A stretch of DNA of 42,423 bases from Campylobacterota bacterium (GCA_009930355.1 RZYK01000003.1:1-42423), one strand, 5' to 3'; positions 1 to 8,290 are shown, counted from the first letter of the stretch. The notes: generated from the sequence alone by a model not told the origin. Program-made: numbers and translations.

Positions 1-38
1 TTGAAAAATTCTTCAACACTGTTAACGAACTTACCCAT
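1..38 (-). CDS. 5' end of a host gene running off the window (MGKFVNSVEEFF...)
   Basis: ATG on - strand at 38-36, open to the window edge; only 12 codons visible. Confidence 0.35.
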   Translation of the reverse strand, partial: MGKFVNSVEEFF

Positions 39-109
39 GTCTAACTCCTACAATTTTAAATTTTAGTAATTCTATCAGATTGAACTGAAAATAACGTTGC
101 CTTAATTGC

Positions 110-889
110 TTAAAAATTAATCAGTTTACGTTCCCTATTTTGAAATATTGCACATTTTTTATACCCATAATTTTTTGCAATATCTCTTAGCTCATTGCTA
201 CAAAAACCGATTTGCTCGAGCGCATGAGCGTCTGAGCCAAATGTAATCGAAATATCATGCTCTGCAATCAATTCCATAAGAGGGTTGCTTGGATACTGCT
301 CTTGAATAGGCTTTCGAAATCCAGCGGCGTTGAGTTCAATGGTCATATTAGCTTTTTTAATAGCTTTAATTGCATTTTGAGCAATACTTCGGACATCTTT
401 TTTAGGGAGGAATTTAAACACTTTAATTAAATCCAAATGGCCTACAATATCGAAGAGTTGACGTTTTGCCATGGCTTCAATTGCCTCAAAATAGTGTGTC
501 CAAATTTCATCAATATCTTTGTTCTGATATCCTCCAATAAATTCAGGATTATCAAAGCCCCATTTGTCTAAAAAATGAACCGATCCAATGAAATAATCAA
601 CCTTGCGCGAAAGTACTTTTTCATCAATATATCCTTCTAAAAAATCAACTTCATAGGCTAATAAAACGTCAATAGCAGATTGATATTTTTTCTTTACATG
701 TAAAACCTCTTTTTCATAATGATCCATCTCTAAAAAGCTCATACGGTAAGCTTCATCAAAGTTCATAGGAGCATGATCTGAGAAGCCAAAAATGTCTATT
801 TTTTGCTCAATTGCTGTTTGAACATACGCTTCAATACTCCCACTCGCATGGTTGCATAGTGTGGTGTGGTTGTGTAAATCTACGATCAT
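110..889 (-). CDS. PHP-domain phosphoesterase, histidinol-phosphatase-like (host flank)
   Basis: N-terminal DLHNHTTLCNHASG plus FGFSDHAP, IGSVHFLD, DIVGHLDLIK, ITFGSDAHALEQIG: classic PHP metal-binding motifs. Confidence 0.85.
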   Translation of the reverse strand: MIVDLHNHTTLCNHASGSIEAYVQTAIEQKIDIFGFSDHAPMNFDEAYRMSFLEMDHYEKEVLHVKKKYQSAIDVLLAYEVDFLEGYIDEKVLSRKVDYFIGSVHFLDKWGFDNPEFIGGYQNKDIDEIWTHYFEAIEAMAKRQLFDIVGHLDLIKVFKFLPKKDVRSIAQNAIKAIKKANMTIELNAAGFRKPIQEQYPSNPLMELIAEHDISITFGSDAHALEQIGFCSNELRDIAKNYGYKKCAIFQNRERKLINF

Positions 890-916
890 TTGTATTGCCT
901 TTTGCTTCAGGGTTTT

Positions 917-933
917 AAAGTTAAATTATATAA
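917..933. other. Candidate attL core, TAAAGTTAAATTATATA
   Basis: Identical 17-mer at 42303-42319; lies between the host gene and the integrase 3' end. Confidence 0.7.
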
Positions 934-939
934 AACATA

Positions 940-984
940 TTTTAAGACCGCCTTGTCATGGGGATTTCAAAGTGGTCTTAAAAT
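940..984. terminator. 11-bp perfect inverted repeat ATTTTAAGACC/GGTCTTAAAAT, possible bidirectional terminator
   Basis: 940-950 pairs with 974-984; AT-rich flanks; just past the integrase stop. Confidence 0.5.
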
Positions 985-986
985 TT

Positions 987-1007
987 TTGTGCCAAATTTG
1001 TGCCAAA
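987..1007. repeat. Arm-type direct repeat pair TTGTGCCAAA x2 (left end)
   Basis: Copies at 987-996 and 998-1007; same pair near the right end and at 11648-11669. Confidence 0.6.
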
Positions 1008-1010
1008 CGG

Positions 1011-2045
1011 TCACAATGAAAGCACTTTTTCAATACGCTCAACATCTTTTTCATCTTCAATGTAGTGAGCATAAACTCTGTTAATCATCGTCAGGTCTGC
1101 ATGACCAAGGAAGTGCTGAATCAGGGTAGGGTTTTCCCTCGCCTGAATGAGTAAACTTGTGAACGTATGTCTAATGGTATGTAAGCCTCTTTTGTTGTAG
1201 CCACACTCATCAAGAAGCGCATGAAAGTGTTGAACCATTTTCCCATACGTGCAGGGGAATAGCTCATCTCTTGCTCTCTCCTGTGTATCAAGAAAATCTT
1301 TGAGAGGCTTTAGCATCATAAGCGTTCTGGGCTTACCATTTTTTGGCTCATTCTCTCTCTTTTTCGGCACACGAGTTTTGGTGATGGACACTTTATCATT
1401 CTTCAAATCGTTCCAACGCAACGCCATAATCTCATTTGGTCTCGCACCTGTAAAGAATGCGAAATGCAAATAGAGTTTCAATAAGCCTTGCGCTTTATCA
1501 AGAAGTGTTCTCATTTGGATAATGTTAAAAACCTCTTTCTTTTTGTGCTTGATTTGAGGTTTTTTTGCAAAGGCTACTGGGTTTCGCTGTATGACCTCAA
1601 GTCTAATTGCCTCATTGAAAGCAAGTCGAATTGGGGCAAGATACAACGCTATCGTAGCACCGCTCGCACCATCTGCTTTGAGAATGTTTATGTAGCGTTC
1701 GATGTCTTGAATTTTGGTTCTATTGACATCCATATCGCCCATTGTTTTAAAGAACTTTTGAATCGCAAATTCATATGTTTCATAGGTGTTTATTTTTCGC
1801 TCTTCCTTTGCGAATTTAAGCACCATGCTCGTAAACTCAGAGAGCTTATATTCTCTAAATTCTACGCCAAACATAATCTTGCGCTCAATCTCAGGGACAA
1901 TGTGTTTTTTGGCATAAGCCATATTTGATTTTGTAGCCACGAGATTGAGTGATTTTCTCACTCGCCTCCCATGACAATCATAAAACTCTGCGTAAATCTT
2001 CTCTCCGTCTTTACTAAGCCGAGAGTACAGTTTTACTTCTGCCAT
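1011..2045 (-). CDS. int: Tyrosine recombinase / phage integrase
   Basis: TGARPNEIMALRWNDL, HTIRHTFTSLL, LIQHFLGHADLTMINRVYAHY match the catalytic R...HxxR...H...Y pattern. Confidence 0.95.
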   Translation of the reverse strand: MAEVKLYSRLSKDGEKIYAEFYDCHGRRVRKSLNLVATKSNMAYAKKHIVPEIERKIMFGVEFREYKLSEFTSMVLKFAKEERKINTYETYEFAIQKFFKTMGDMDVNRTKIQDIERYINILKADGASGATIALYLAPIRLAFNEAIRLEVIQRNPVAFAKKPQIKHKKKEVFNIIQMRTLLDKAQGLLKLYLHFAFFTGARPNEIMALRWNDLKNDKVSITKTRVPKKRENEPKNGKPRTLMMLKPLKDFLDTQERARDELFPCTYGKMVQHFHALLDECGYNKRGLHTIRHTFTSLLIQARENPTLIQHFLGHADLTMINRVYAHYIEDEKDVERIEKVLSL

Positions 2046-2310
2046 TTAATGCCTCCTCGTCAAGCAAGGCATCCCTAAACCACATGATAATATTATCACT
2101 TTTTTTATAGAAATGCTTGCCCTCAATATAAAAACCACTATAACGCCTTTGCTTCATTGCGTTACCTGTAAGCCCAATCATTAGACCTGCCTCTGAATCG
2201 CCTTTGATTTCAACAGGATAAAGCTTTTCATCAAGCTTTCTATTTATTTTCATTAATAATTTTTCAGCAACTTTTTCTGCAATGTCGTCTGCATTGATTT
2301 CTATAAACAT
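2014..2310 (-). CDS. Small protein next to int, possible excisionase/HTH protein
   Basis: 98 aa, overlaps the int start; position and central segment consistent with a small DNA-binding protein; family not certain. Confidence 0.4.
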   Translation of the reverse strand: MFIEINADDIAEKVAEKLLMKINRKLDEKLYPVEIKGDSEAGLMIGLTGNAMKQRRYSGFYIEGKHFYKKSDNIIMWFRDALLDEEALNGRSKTVLSA

Positions 2311-2534
2311 TAGTTTTTCTCCCTGATGAAATCTTTTAATATTTCTGAAACTGCAAAGCTAATAGCTATTGAGGCACAAAGAAAAGCAAAGTATATAACT
2401 CTTACTTCCTCATCTCCTCTTGCCAAGAAGCCAAGTAGGTCTAAATCCCAGCGTACAAAAGAAATAAAAAGATAGTTCCCAACAAACCCCATGACCACTA
2501 TTTCTAACATGGCTAATATTTTATTTCCCATCAA
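2310..2534 (-). CDS. Small membrane protein, two hydrophobic segments (ATG start at 2531)
   Basis: ORF plus hydrophobic stretches; listed start is non-ATG, first ATG at 2531-2529. Confidence 0.6.
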   Translation of the reverse strand: MMGNKILAMLEIVVMGFVGNYLFISFVRWDLDLLGFLARGDEEVRVIYFAFLCASIAISFAVSEILKDFIREKN

Positions 2535-2710
2535 TCCTCCATATCATCAAGCTCACTGCCCTCTACATAAGGGCTAATCGCCTCAACCTTTTCTTCCTCT
2601 TCTTCTTTCCCCTGTGTGGCAAACTCTTCTTTTACCAGTTTAGAATAACCGCACACTGGGCATTTTTTGTAATTGCTTGGCATTCTTGTTTGACATTTTA
2701 GGCAAATCAT
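2531..2710 (-). CDS. 59-aa zinc-ribbon protein (MICLKCQTRMPSNYKKCPVCGYSKL...), below the ORF-track cutoff
   Basis: Own translation; CxxC...CxxC; stop overlaps the next ATG (TGATG). Confidence 0.7.
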   Translation of the reverse strand: MICLKCQTRMPSNYKKCPVCGYSKLVKEEFATQGKEEEEEKVEAISPYVEGSELDDMED

Positions 2711-2904
2711 AATTCAGTCCTTGTTATAGAAATTTCACTTTGGGTCACTATGTAGTCAATCTCTTCATCAATCATCTCTTCTACTGACTCTGTGATGGTT
2801 GGTAGGTATCTTTTGAATACCATATCTTTAAACTCTTGACCTACCCCCAATGATGTGAGCTTGTCGTCAATAATTGTTCTTACTGATTCAGATAAATGTG
2901 TCAT
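2707..2904 (-). CDS. Hypothetical phage protein
   Basis: ORF in a tightly packed - strand operon. Confidence 0.55.
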   Translation of the reverse strand: MTHLSESVRTIIDDKLTSLGVGQEFKDMVFKRYLPTITESVEEMIDEEIDYIVTQSEISITRTEL

Positions 2905-3233
2905 GCGTTGTCCTTTAGTATTCCTAATAAATGCTCAAAACTGTCTTTTAAATATTGGTCTAAAAGTATCATTCTATTGATTTGTTCCTCAGTATATTTC
3001 AAAGCTGAGTATTTATTGCCAATTCTTAGGTATATTTCTGCTCCATGCTCGTCACCTTTATGTAAAAGATACTTTAAGTGTTTAATCTCTTCATCTTTTG
3101 CTTGAAGTTGTGTTTCAAGGTCATCGTAGATTGTACAAATCATATGGCTTAACAGTTCATTAACGGTCGTTTGCCCATTAGACCACTTTTCTGTTGCAAA
3201 TCTTTTTAGTGCCTCTTCCCTTGTCATGCTCAT
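2901..3233 (-). CDS. Hypothetical phage protein
   Basis: ORF with 4-bp overlaps to both neighbours. Confidence 0.6.
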   Translation of the reverse strand: MSMTREEALKRFATEKWSNGQTTVNELLSHMICTIYDDLETQLQAKDEEIKHLKYLLHKGDEHGAEIYLRIGNKYSALKYTEEQINRMILLDQYLKDSFEHLLGILKDNA

Positions 3234-3430
3234 TTATTACCATCCTTGTGTGGCACACAAGATAAGACACAAATCTCGCCAGTTCCTGCAAAATAAACAT
3301 ATTGATATGAAAGGTTATTGTCTTTACATTCTTTGATTTTGTTGGCTATCTCTGCTGTTGATAGTGGCTTTCTTCCGTTATCACATCCAACTACTAAAAA
3401 AGCAGTAATTAGTAAAATTATTTTTGACAT
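3230..3430 (-). CDS. Small putative lipoprotein
   Basis: MSKIILLITAFLVVGC: short signal peptide with lipobox-like LVVGC. Confidence 0.55.
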   Translation of the reverse strand: MSKIILLITAFLVVGCDNGRKPLSTAEIANKIKECKDNNLSYQYVYFAGTGEICVLSCVPHKDGNK

Positions 3431-3780
3431 CTGTATTCTCCATAAGCTTCAATGAGTTGCATTGAGCGTAATTCATTTTTTTCGCTTAACATTTTGTGTT
3501 CAGGGACTTTGAACTTCAATGAAAAAATTGTGCTGATGCTTCGATTTGTTTTGATGAGACCTTTTTTCTCCAAGAAGCGACCAAAATCATGTAGCTTAAA
3601 TGAGTCGGCAAGCTCATAATAAATTCGTTGATATTCTTCTGCAATTTTGTTTTTTGCATCCATTCTCGAAACAAAATAATCAACCGTTTCCTTGAGTGTT
3701 TTAAATCTTCTATTGCATTTTAAAACGTAGAAGTATCCTTTGCACACACCGTGCATTTGCTCCAATTCACATACTTTCAT
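3418..3780 (-). CDS. Hypothetical phage protein
   Basis: ORF in operon context. Confidence 0.55.
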   Translation of the reverse strand: MKVCELEQMHGVCKGYFYVLKCNRRFKTLKETVDYFVSRMDAKNKIAEEYQRIYYELADSFKLHDFGRFLEKKGLIKTNRSISTIFSLKFKVPEHKMLSEKNELRSMQLIEAYGEYRCQK

Positions 3781-4087
3781 CCCAACACCTTTCTAATTTT
3801 GCGTTATATTTTTTTATAATTCTTTGTTCTTGTTTTGCCTCTCCATCTCTTACGATTTGACCTACAAATTTAAAAAAACAGTCACTAATTGCTTGCCTTT
3901 TTAGAAAAGTCGATGAGTTGCGCCTAGTATTTGACAAAGCATAATTTCGTAATGTTGCCCTCGCTGTTTCTATGTTTGTGAACAGTTCCTCATCAACCAA
4001 AAAATCAATAAAAGCTTTTTGAGCTTCTGCCCCCATCGTTGCAAGGCTTTTTTTGATTTCACAAACCTCCATCATCTCGCCCACCAT
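3767..4087 (-). CDS. Hypothetical phage protein
   Basis: ORF in operon context; start may be one of the internal Met codons. Confidence 0.55.
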   Translation of the reverse strand: MVGEMMEVCEIKKSLATMGAEAQKAFIDFLVDEELFTNIETARATLRNYALSNTRRNSSTFLKRQAISDCFFKFVGQIVRDGEAKQEQRIIKKYNAKLERCWDESM

Positions 4088-4200
4088 TTAACATTTTTTA
4101 TTGGTTCAATGTTCATGTGTTTTTGTTTCTTGCTTCTTTTTCTCTTTTTGTAGAAAAATAAAAAAACCATACATGTTAAAATACCTGCGATATACATCAT
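4072..4200 (-). CDS. 42-aa small membrane protein (MMYIAGILTCMVFLFFYKKRKRSKK...)
   Basis: Own translation; one TM segment then basic tail; packed between neighbouring ORFs. Confidence 0.5.
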   Translation of the reverse strand: MMYIAGILTCMVFLFFYKKRKRSKKQKHMNIEPIKNVKWWAR

Positions 4201-4201
4201 G

Positions 4202-4363
4202 CTACTCTCCCAAATCATTTAGTGGTGTTGCGGATAGCAATATTTCGTGCATTCCCTCTTGAATTTCATCCTCGCTATCTGCTTCAACGACTCTTTCGAC
4301 CTCGATGTAGCAAAGCTCTCCATCTTCTTCTGTTTCATATGAAAAGACACATAAAAATTTCAT
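4202..4363 (-). CDS. 53-aa acidic protein (MKFLCVFSYETEEDGELCYIEVERVVEADSEDEIQEG...)
   Basis: Own translation; AAAGGAG ribosome-binding site upstream. Confidence 0.55.
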   Translation of the reverse strand: MKFLCVFSYETEEDGELCYIEVERVVEADSEDEIQEGMHEILLSATPLNDLGE

Positions 4364-4486
4364 ATCATTCTCCTTTTGAGTTTTTAAAAGATAACACCGT
4401 GCAAAACCATTTTTTGCTCAAAACGTGTACTAAAGATATAATTGTTGAATGCTTTGGTGTTATCGTTTAAAAGCTCTTTTGGAGAA

Positions 4487-4592
4487 CGCATAGGTGGTCG
4501 GACTCGAACCGACAGTCCTACCTCTTATCTGCACCATGCAACGGTAAAAACCGTATGAGAATCGAACTCATTAGTCACCATTGACCTATGCG
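4487..4592 (-). ncRNA. tRNA-like element X: closing stem (11 bp if extended to 4485-4594), canonical T-arm GTCGGTTCGAGTCCGAC, extra hairpins
   Basis: On - strand: AACGCATAGGT...ACCTATGCGTT closure; GTCA/TGAC, ATGAG-TTCGATT-CTCAT, ACGGT-TTTT-ACCGT and the T-arm. Confidence 0.5.
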
Positions 4593-4603
4593 TTTGTTTT
4601 ATT

Positions 4604-4705
4604 TAGTAGCCACAGGACTCTCACCTGTGGACGGCAACCAGTTTCTAATATCATAGTCGAATTGCCACTATCTCGTTTTAGCGTGTCTATCTTCCACCAC
4701 TACTA
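4604..4705 (-). ncRNA. tRNA-Leu-like element W, degenerate or atypical
   Basis: On - strand: TAGTAG...CTACTA closure; GTGGAAGATAGACACGCTA resembles the tRNA-Leu D-arm region; GGCAA...TTGCC and CCACAGG...CCTGTGG stems. Confidence 0.5.
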
Positions 4706-4765
4706 CCCTGCCGTCACCCCGATAGCTCTTGTGACCGATGATTCAGTGCGCTGTATTCACAGGGT
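4705..4765 (-). ncRNA. Third structured element V abutting W
   Basis: ACCCTG/CAGGGT closing repeat with internal ACTGA/TCGGT or GTCAC/GTGAC stems. Confidence 0.3.
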
Positions 4766-4767
4766 GT

Positions 4768-5289
4768 TTATTTTGCAACGAGAGTAATTGAGGGAATGTT
4801 TTTAATCATTTCCTCTGCACTCTGTTTTGTCTCGTAGTTAAAAATGCCGATAAGGCTATAATCAATCGTAGGGTATCTGTCTTGCTTGTAGGTCTTTCTT
4901 GCCCCAAGCTCAAAGATTATTTTTCTTTCGTGAAATTCAGGGTAGCATGTTCTTGCAACTTCTACATGTCGCTTTCTGCGCTTGTCAAATTCTTCAACAT
5001 TAATTGTCTTTGGAAGCACCTGCTTGATGCCAAGGACTATCATTATGTCGTTCAACATGTAAAATGCTTTTGTTGCCTTGCCCCCATTTTTGTGAGTATA
5101 AAGCGTGAAGATGGCTGTTTTTCCATCTTCTTCACTTTCAAACAAGAAGCGTATGCCACTTGTGCCATTTTTTGAAACAACATACTTTGCGAGTTTAATT
5201 ACACCACGATATACTCCTGAATCCATAATCGCATTTTTCATAAAGCCATCGGTGACTCTTATTGAATCAGGGTTTGCTGTAAAAATCAT
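4768..5289 (-). CDS. ssDNA-binding-like protein, paralogue of the next gene, lacking an acidic tail
   Basis: SGVYRGVIKLAKYVVSKNGTSGIRFLFES... aligns by eye with 5300-6016. Confidence 0.5.
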   Translation of the reverse strand: MIFTANPDSIRVTDGFMKNAIMDSGVYRGVIKLAKYVVSKNGTSGIRFLFESEEDGKTAIFTLYTHKNGGKATKAFYMLNDIMIVLGIKQVLPKTINVEEFDKRRKRHVEVARTCYPEFHERKIIFELGARKTYKQDRYPTIDYSLIGIFNYETKQSAEEMIKNIPSITLVAK

Positions 5290-5299
5290 CTAAGTCTCT

Positions 5300-6016
5300 C
5301 TAAAATGGGATTTCGTCATCGTCAATAACAATATCAACCGCATTGTCTCCATATTTGCTCTGTGTTTGAGTGTTGTGTCCATAGCCCCCTTGCGTAGATG
5401 CGTAAGAGGGTGCTACTGCGTTTGTCTGCTCTTGTGTTAGAGGAAGAAGCACATCTTTGTATCTCTCTTTTAATTGGTGTACTTTAATAGGCTCAACAAT
5501 TTGGTCTAAAATTTCACTCGCACTCAAAAGCGATTCCGCATCAAAGAAATGTTTGATATTGGCTTGTTTGCCGATGTCGCCATTGCGCTTTAAATACTCT
5601 TCAATTTGGAAGATAATAGCCACATCGCCACATAAATCAGGGTAAACGATGCCTTGCTTCTCGATGGTTTTCCTTTGTGTTAAGTCGTACTCTTTAACCA
5701 TCATTTCAACAGGGATGATTTGCTTTTTTCTAAGGCATGTCATAAGTGCTAAGACAAGGTTGTACCCAAAAGTTAAATCCCCATTTTGTTTGGCTGTCCA
5801 TATCGTGCTGACCGCTTTGCCAAGAGAGCATTCAAAAGTAAACTCAATGCCCTCTGTTTTTGAGCTTGAAAAAACTTGTTTTGCTTGTGTAATTTTTCCT
5901 ACATAAAGTCCACTGTGTGGGATGAGAGAATAAGATTCATCAGCCTCTCTTGCTTTTGCTCCATCTAATACATATTTCATTTTGTCCTCTTCCGTGAATA
6001 AAATTTCTTTCGCCAA
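5300..6016 (-). CDS. Phage ssDNA-binding protein (DUF669/SSB-like)
   Basis: C-terminal DIVIDDDEIPF resembles the SSB acidic tip; sits by recombination genes. Confidence 0.6.
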   Translation of the reverse strand: MAKEILFTEEDKMKYVLDGAKAREADESYSLIPHSGLYVGKITQAKQVFSSSKTEGIEFTFECSLGKAVSTIWTAKQNGDLTFGYNLVLALMTCLRKKQIIPVEMMVKEYDLTQRKTIEKQGIVYPDLCGDVAIIFQIEEYLKRNGDIGKQANIKHFFDAESLLSASEILDQIVEPIKVHQLKERYKDVLLPLTQEQTNAVAPSYASTQGGYGHNTQTQSKYGDNAVDIVIDDDEIPF

Positions 6017-6276
6017 CCTTGCATAAATTTTTCATGCTCGTCAGCTTTTTGTTTTTGTTCCTCATTATATTTTTTGACAATATCTTGAAGCCATGTTGTA
6101 TTTTCTGTGGCTTCTTGTGGGAGTTTGATTAGCTCATTAAATGCTTTTTCGCTTTTGAATATGGCTAAGAAAGTCGTCAAGATTGCTATCAAAATTATCA
6201 ATAATAACCATACATACATCGCTTTCTCCTCCAAGAGCTTTGAGTAATTTATCACGCTCTGTTGCAACCTCTGCAA
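5977..6276 (-). CDS. Small TM plus coiled-coil protein (probable start at 6219)
   Basis: MYVWLLLIILIAILTTFLAIF TM segment; GGAGG upstream of ATG at 6219. Confidence 0.6.
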   Translation of the reverse strand: MQRLQQSVINYSKLLEEKAMYVWLLLIILIAILTTFLAIFKSEKAFNELIKLPQEATENTTWLQDIVKKYNEEQKQKADEHEKFMQGWRKKFYSRKRTK

Positions 6277-6430
6277 GGTCGTGCATCAATGCTGTGTTTC
6301 TAAGCGTCAATCTTCTACATGTAAAAATCAAATCTTTCACATATTCGACATCAACGTTCATTTTGCCTAAACCATCAAAATTCCCTTTAATTAGACCCTC
6401 TTCATCAATTTCAATCGTCATCTTACTCAT
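6137..6430 (-). CDS. Hypothetical phage protein overlapping the preceding ORF out of frame
   Basis: ORF in operon context. Confidence 0.55.
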   Translation of the reverse strand: MSKMTIEIDEEGLIKGNFDGLGKMNVDVEYVKDLIFTCRRLTLRNTALMHDLAEVATERDKLLKALGGESDVCMVIIDNFDSNLDDFLSHIQKRKSI

Positions 6431-7134
6431 GCAACTTCTCCTTTAAATTCTTCAATAGCTCCCTTTAGAGCGTCCTCATCTGCCAAGAAAATTTCCATTT
6501 TCTCATCTGCCTCTTTTCCTTTAATTCCGAATTTAATCGCAAAATCTCGAATTGCAGGGGATGGAAGTCCTAACGAAATAGCTTTTTCTCTAAATTTATC
6601 AATCGTTGTGAGAGGCAATTTTTCAACCTTACCTCTTGTTTTTGGCGTATCTTCAATTTCACTCTCATCCAAAATACCAAGACCGCAAATTGAAAGTGTT
6701 ACACGTCTTTTTGCTTTGGTTTCGGCTTTCATCAATGCGTTTGCCAATTCAGAGCCTTTTAACCCTAACATGCTAACTGCGCCTGTGGCGGTGTCAAATC
6801 TCCCCTCTTTGTCAGTTGCTTTCGCTTCGACAATGAAAATATCTCCGATTTGATTTTTAGAGACAATCTCGATGCTTACACCATAAATTTTTCGTAGTTG
6901 GTCTGTTGCATCTTTTCGTGCATACAGTTTCAAAGAGCCATTTAATGTAACATATTCAAACGGCTTTGTCAGTGGATTAAGCCCAACGCTTTTACATACC
7001 GCACCATAATAATCCATGCGCTCATCTGAGCTTAGTTTTGATAAATCGCCCTCGATGAGAGCCATTTCATACTTGCCCTTTGCGCTTTCCCTAATTGCCT
7101 CTTCATTTTCAACTTCAATAACTGCGTTTCCCAT
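6427..7134 (-). CDS. Phage ssDNA-annealing recombination protein-like
   Basis: VGLNPLTKPFEYVTLNGSLKLYARKDATDQLRK and AETKAKRRVTLSICGLGILDESE are typical of phage annealing-protein families; next to nuclease and SSB genes. Confidence 0.6.
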   Translation of the reverse strand: MGNAVIEVENEEAIRESAKGKYEMALIEGDLSKLSSDERMDYYGAVCKSVGLNPLTKPFEYVTLNGSLKLYARKDATDQLRKIYGVSIEIVSKNQIGDIFIVEAKATDKEGRFDTATGAVSMLGLKGSELANALMKAETKAKRRVTLSICGLGILDESEIEDTPKTRGKVEKLPLTTIDKFREKAISLGLPSPAIRDFAIKFGIKGKEADEKMEIFLADEDALKGAIEEFKGEVA

Positions 7135-7136
7135 AA

Positions 7137-8027
7137 TTATCCTTTCACTCTAAAATACGTTGATGCTGTTGTTTTTTCAAATTTTGCGTACACGTCAGGG
7201 TATTCTTTTTTAAGAGCATCTTTATCAAACGCTTTTTTCTCATTTTTGTAATAGACTGCGTATCCCAAAATCTCTTTCGTGCCACTTTTTTCAAGTGTTT
7301 CTTTGATGAGATTCCCAGCTAATTCTTTGCGCTTTTTTGCCTCATCTTCGGCTTCTTTTGCTTCGTTGTAGTCTCTTACGAATTGTTTTAGAGCGTCACT
7401 GTTCTCAATTTCGTCAATCTCTTTTGCATCAGAATCTTTTTCAGGGGCGGTGTCTGCTGATTTACTACCATGTTCACAATAACCGTCACACATCTCGAAT
7501 GGGTCAAATTCAACATCATCTATGCCCAAACCATTTTCAACATGCTCATAAACCCATTTTGCTTTGTTGATTAATGCGTTCATAATCGCTGTATTTTCAG
7601 TGGTTGTCAAATCGACATCGAAGCATTTATATTCTCCAGTGTCACGGTTCAAATAAACAAATTTGACACTCTCAAATCCATCCATGTAGCGGTAGCAAAG
7701 AGCTTGTTGTAAATGCTCAATTTTTGGCTCGGTAATCTTGTTAAATTCCCAAGTTGAAACCGTTTTAAGCTCAAAAAGCTGTTTGGTTTTTTTGATATAA
7801 CCATCAATGTGACCTGTAAAATAATCACATGCAATCTCTTTCTCACGATACACGACCCTAACTCCCTCTTTTTTCTCAAAATAGGGGATAAATCCGCCAT
7901 GAATGATGCTACCCATCATTGCCTGTGTTGAGTCGCTTCCGCTCACTTCTTCTGCCGTCACGTATTCGACCAAACATTTTCTACATCGGTGCATACCTGA
8001 TGCTCTCAATCTTCTTTTTAAACTCAC
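7137..8027 (-). CDS. PD-(D/E)XK exonuclease, Cas4/RecB-like
   Basis: GHIDGYIKKTKQLFELKTVS...HLQQALCYRY nuclease core; HRCRKC and EMCDGYC possible Fe-S ligands. Confidence 0.75.
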   Translation of the reverse strand: MSLKRRLRASGMHRCRKCLVEYVTAEEVSGSDSTQAMMGSIIHGGFIPYFEKKEGVRVVYREKEIACDYFTGHIDGYIKKTKQLFELKTVSTWEFNKITEPKIEHLQQALCYRYMDGFESVKFVYLNRDTGEYKCFDVDLTTTENTAIMNALINKAKWVYEHVENGLGIDDVEFDPFEMCDGYCEHGSKSADTAPEKDSDAKEIDEIENSDALKQFVRDYNEAKEAEDEAKKRKELAGNLIKETLEKSGTKEILGYAVYYKNEKKAFDKDALKKEYPDVYAKFEKTTASTYFRVKG

Positions 8028-8290
8028 GCAACACCACCTAAAACATATTGCACATCATATTCAGGGGAGAGCGTTTTTTGAGGCACTTTTTCCTCGATAA
8101 AAAGCGGTTTTCCATCGGTATTGCGAGGCATTAAATCACGCTTCGCTTGAACGATTATTTTTCTTGCTTCATTGAGCATCAAGCGAATGCGCTTGGCTGA
8201 TGCTTTTGTACGTTTTCCGCCTATTGTTGCTGAAATTTCTTCACCTTTTATCTTCTCTGCCAGTTCTAAGAACTTTTTGTAACTATCCAC
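8024..8290 (-). CDS. Small basic histone-like phage protein
   Basis: KKFLELAEKIKGEEISATIGGKRTKASAKRIRLMLNEARK; 4-bp overlap with the nuclease gene. Confidence 0.5.
   Translation of the reverse strand: MDSYKKFLELAEKIKGEEISATIGGKRTKASAKRIRLMLNEARKIIVQAKRDLMPRNTDGKPLFIEEKVPQKTLSPEYDVQYVLGGVA

Noticed and set aside
890-1084. + strand ORF across attL
   Set aside because: Spans the att site and antisense to the integrase 3' end; very likely spurious.
1249-1928. + strand ORFs inside the integrase gene
   Set aside because: Antisense to a confident CDS.
4604-4705. Functional tRNA-Leu
   Set aside because: Anticodon loop is 8 nt without U33, T-loop lacks TTC and D-loop lacks GG; kept as tRNA-like rather than tRNA.
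4222-4787. + strand ORFs 4222-4470 and 4581-4787
   Set aside because: Antisense to a 53-aa ORF with RBS and to the tRNA-like elements; no family-like sequence.
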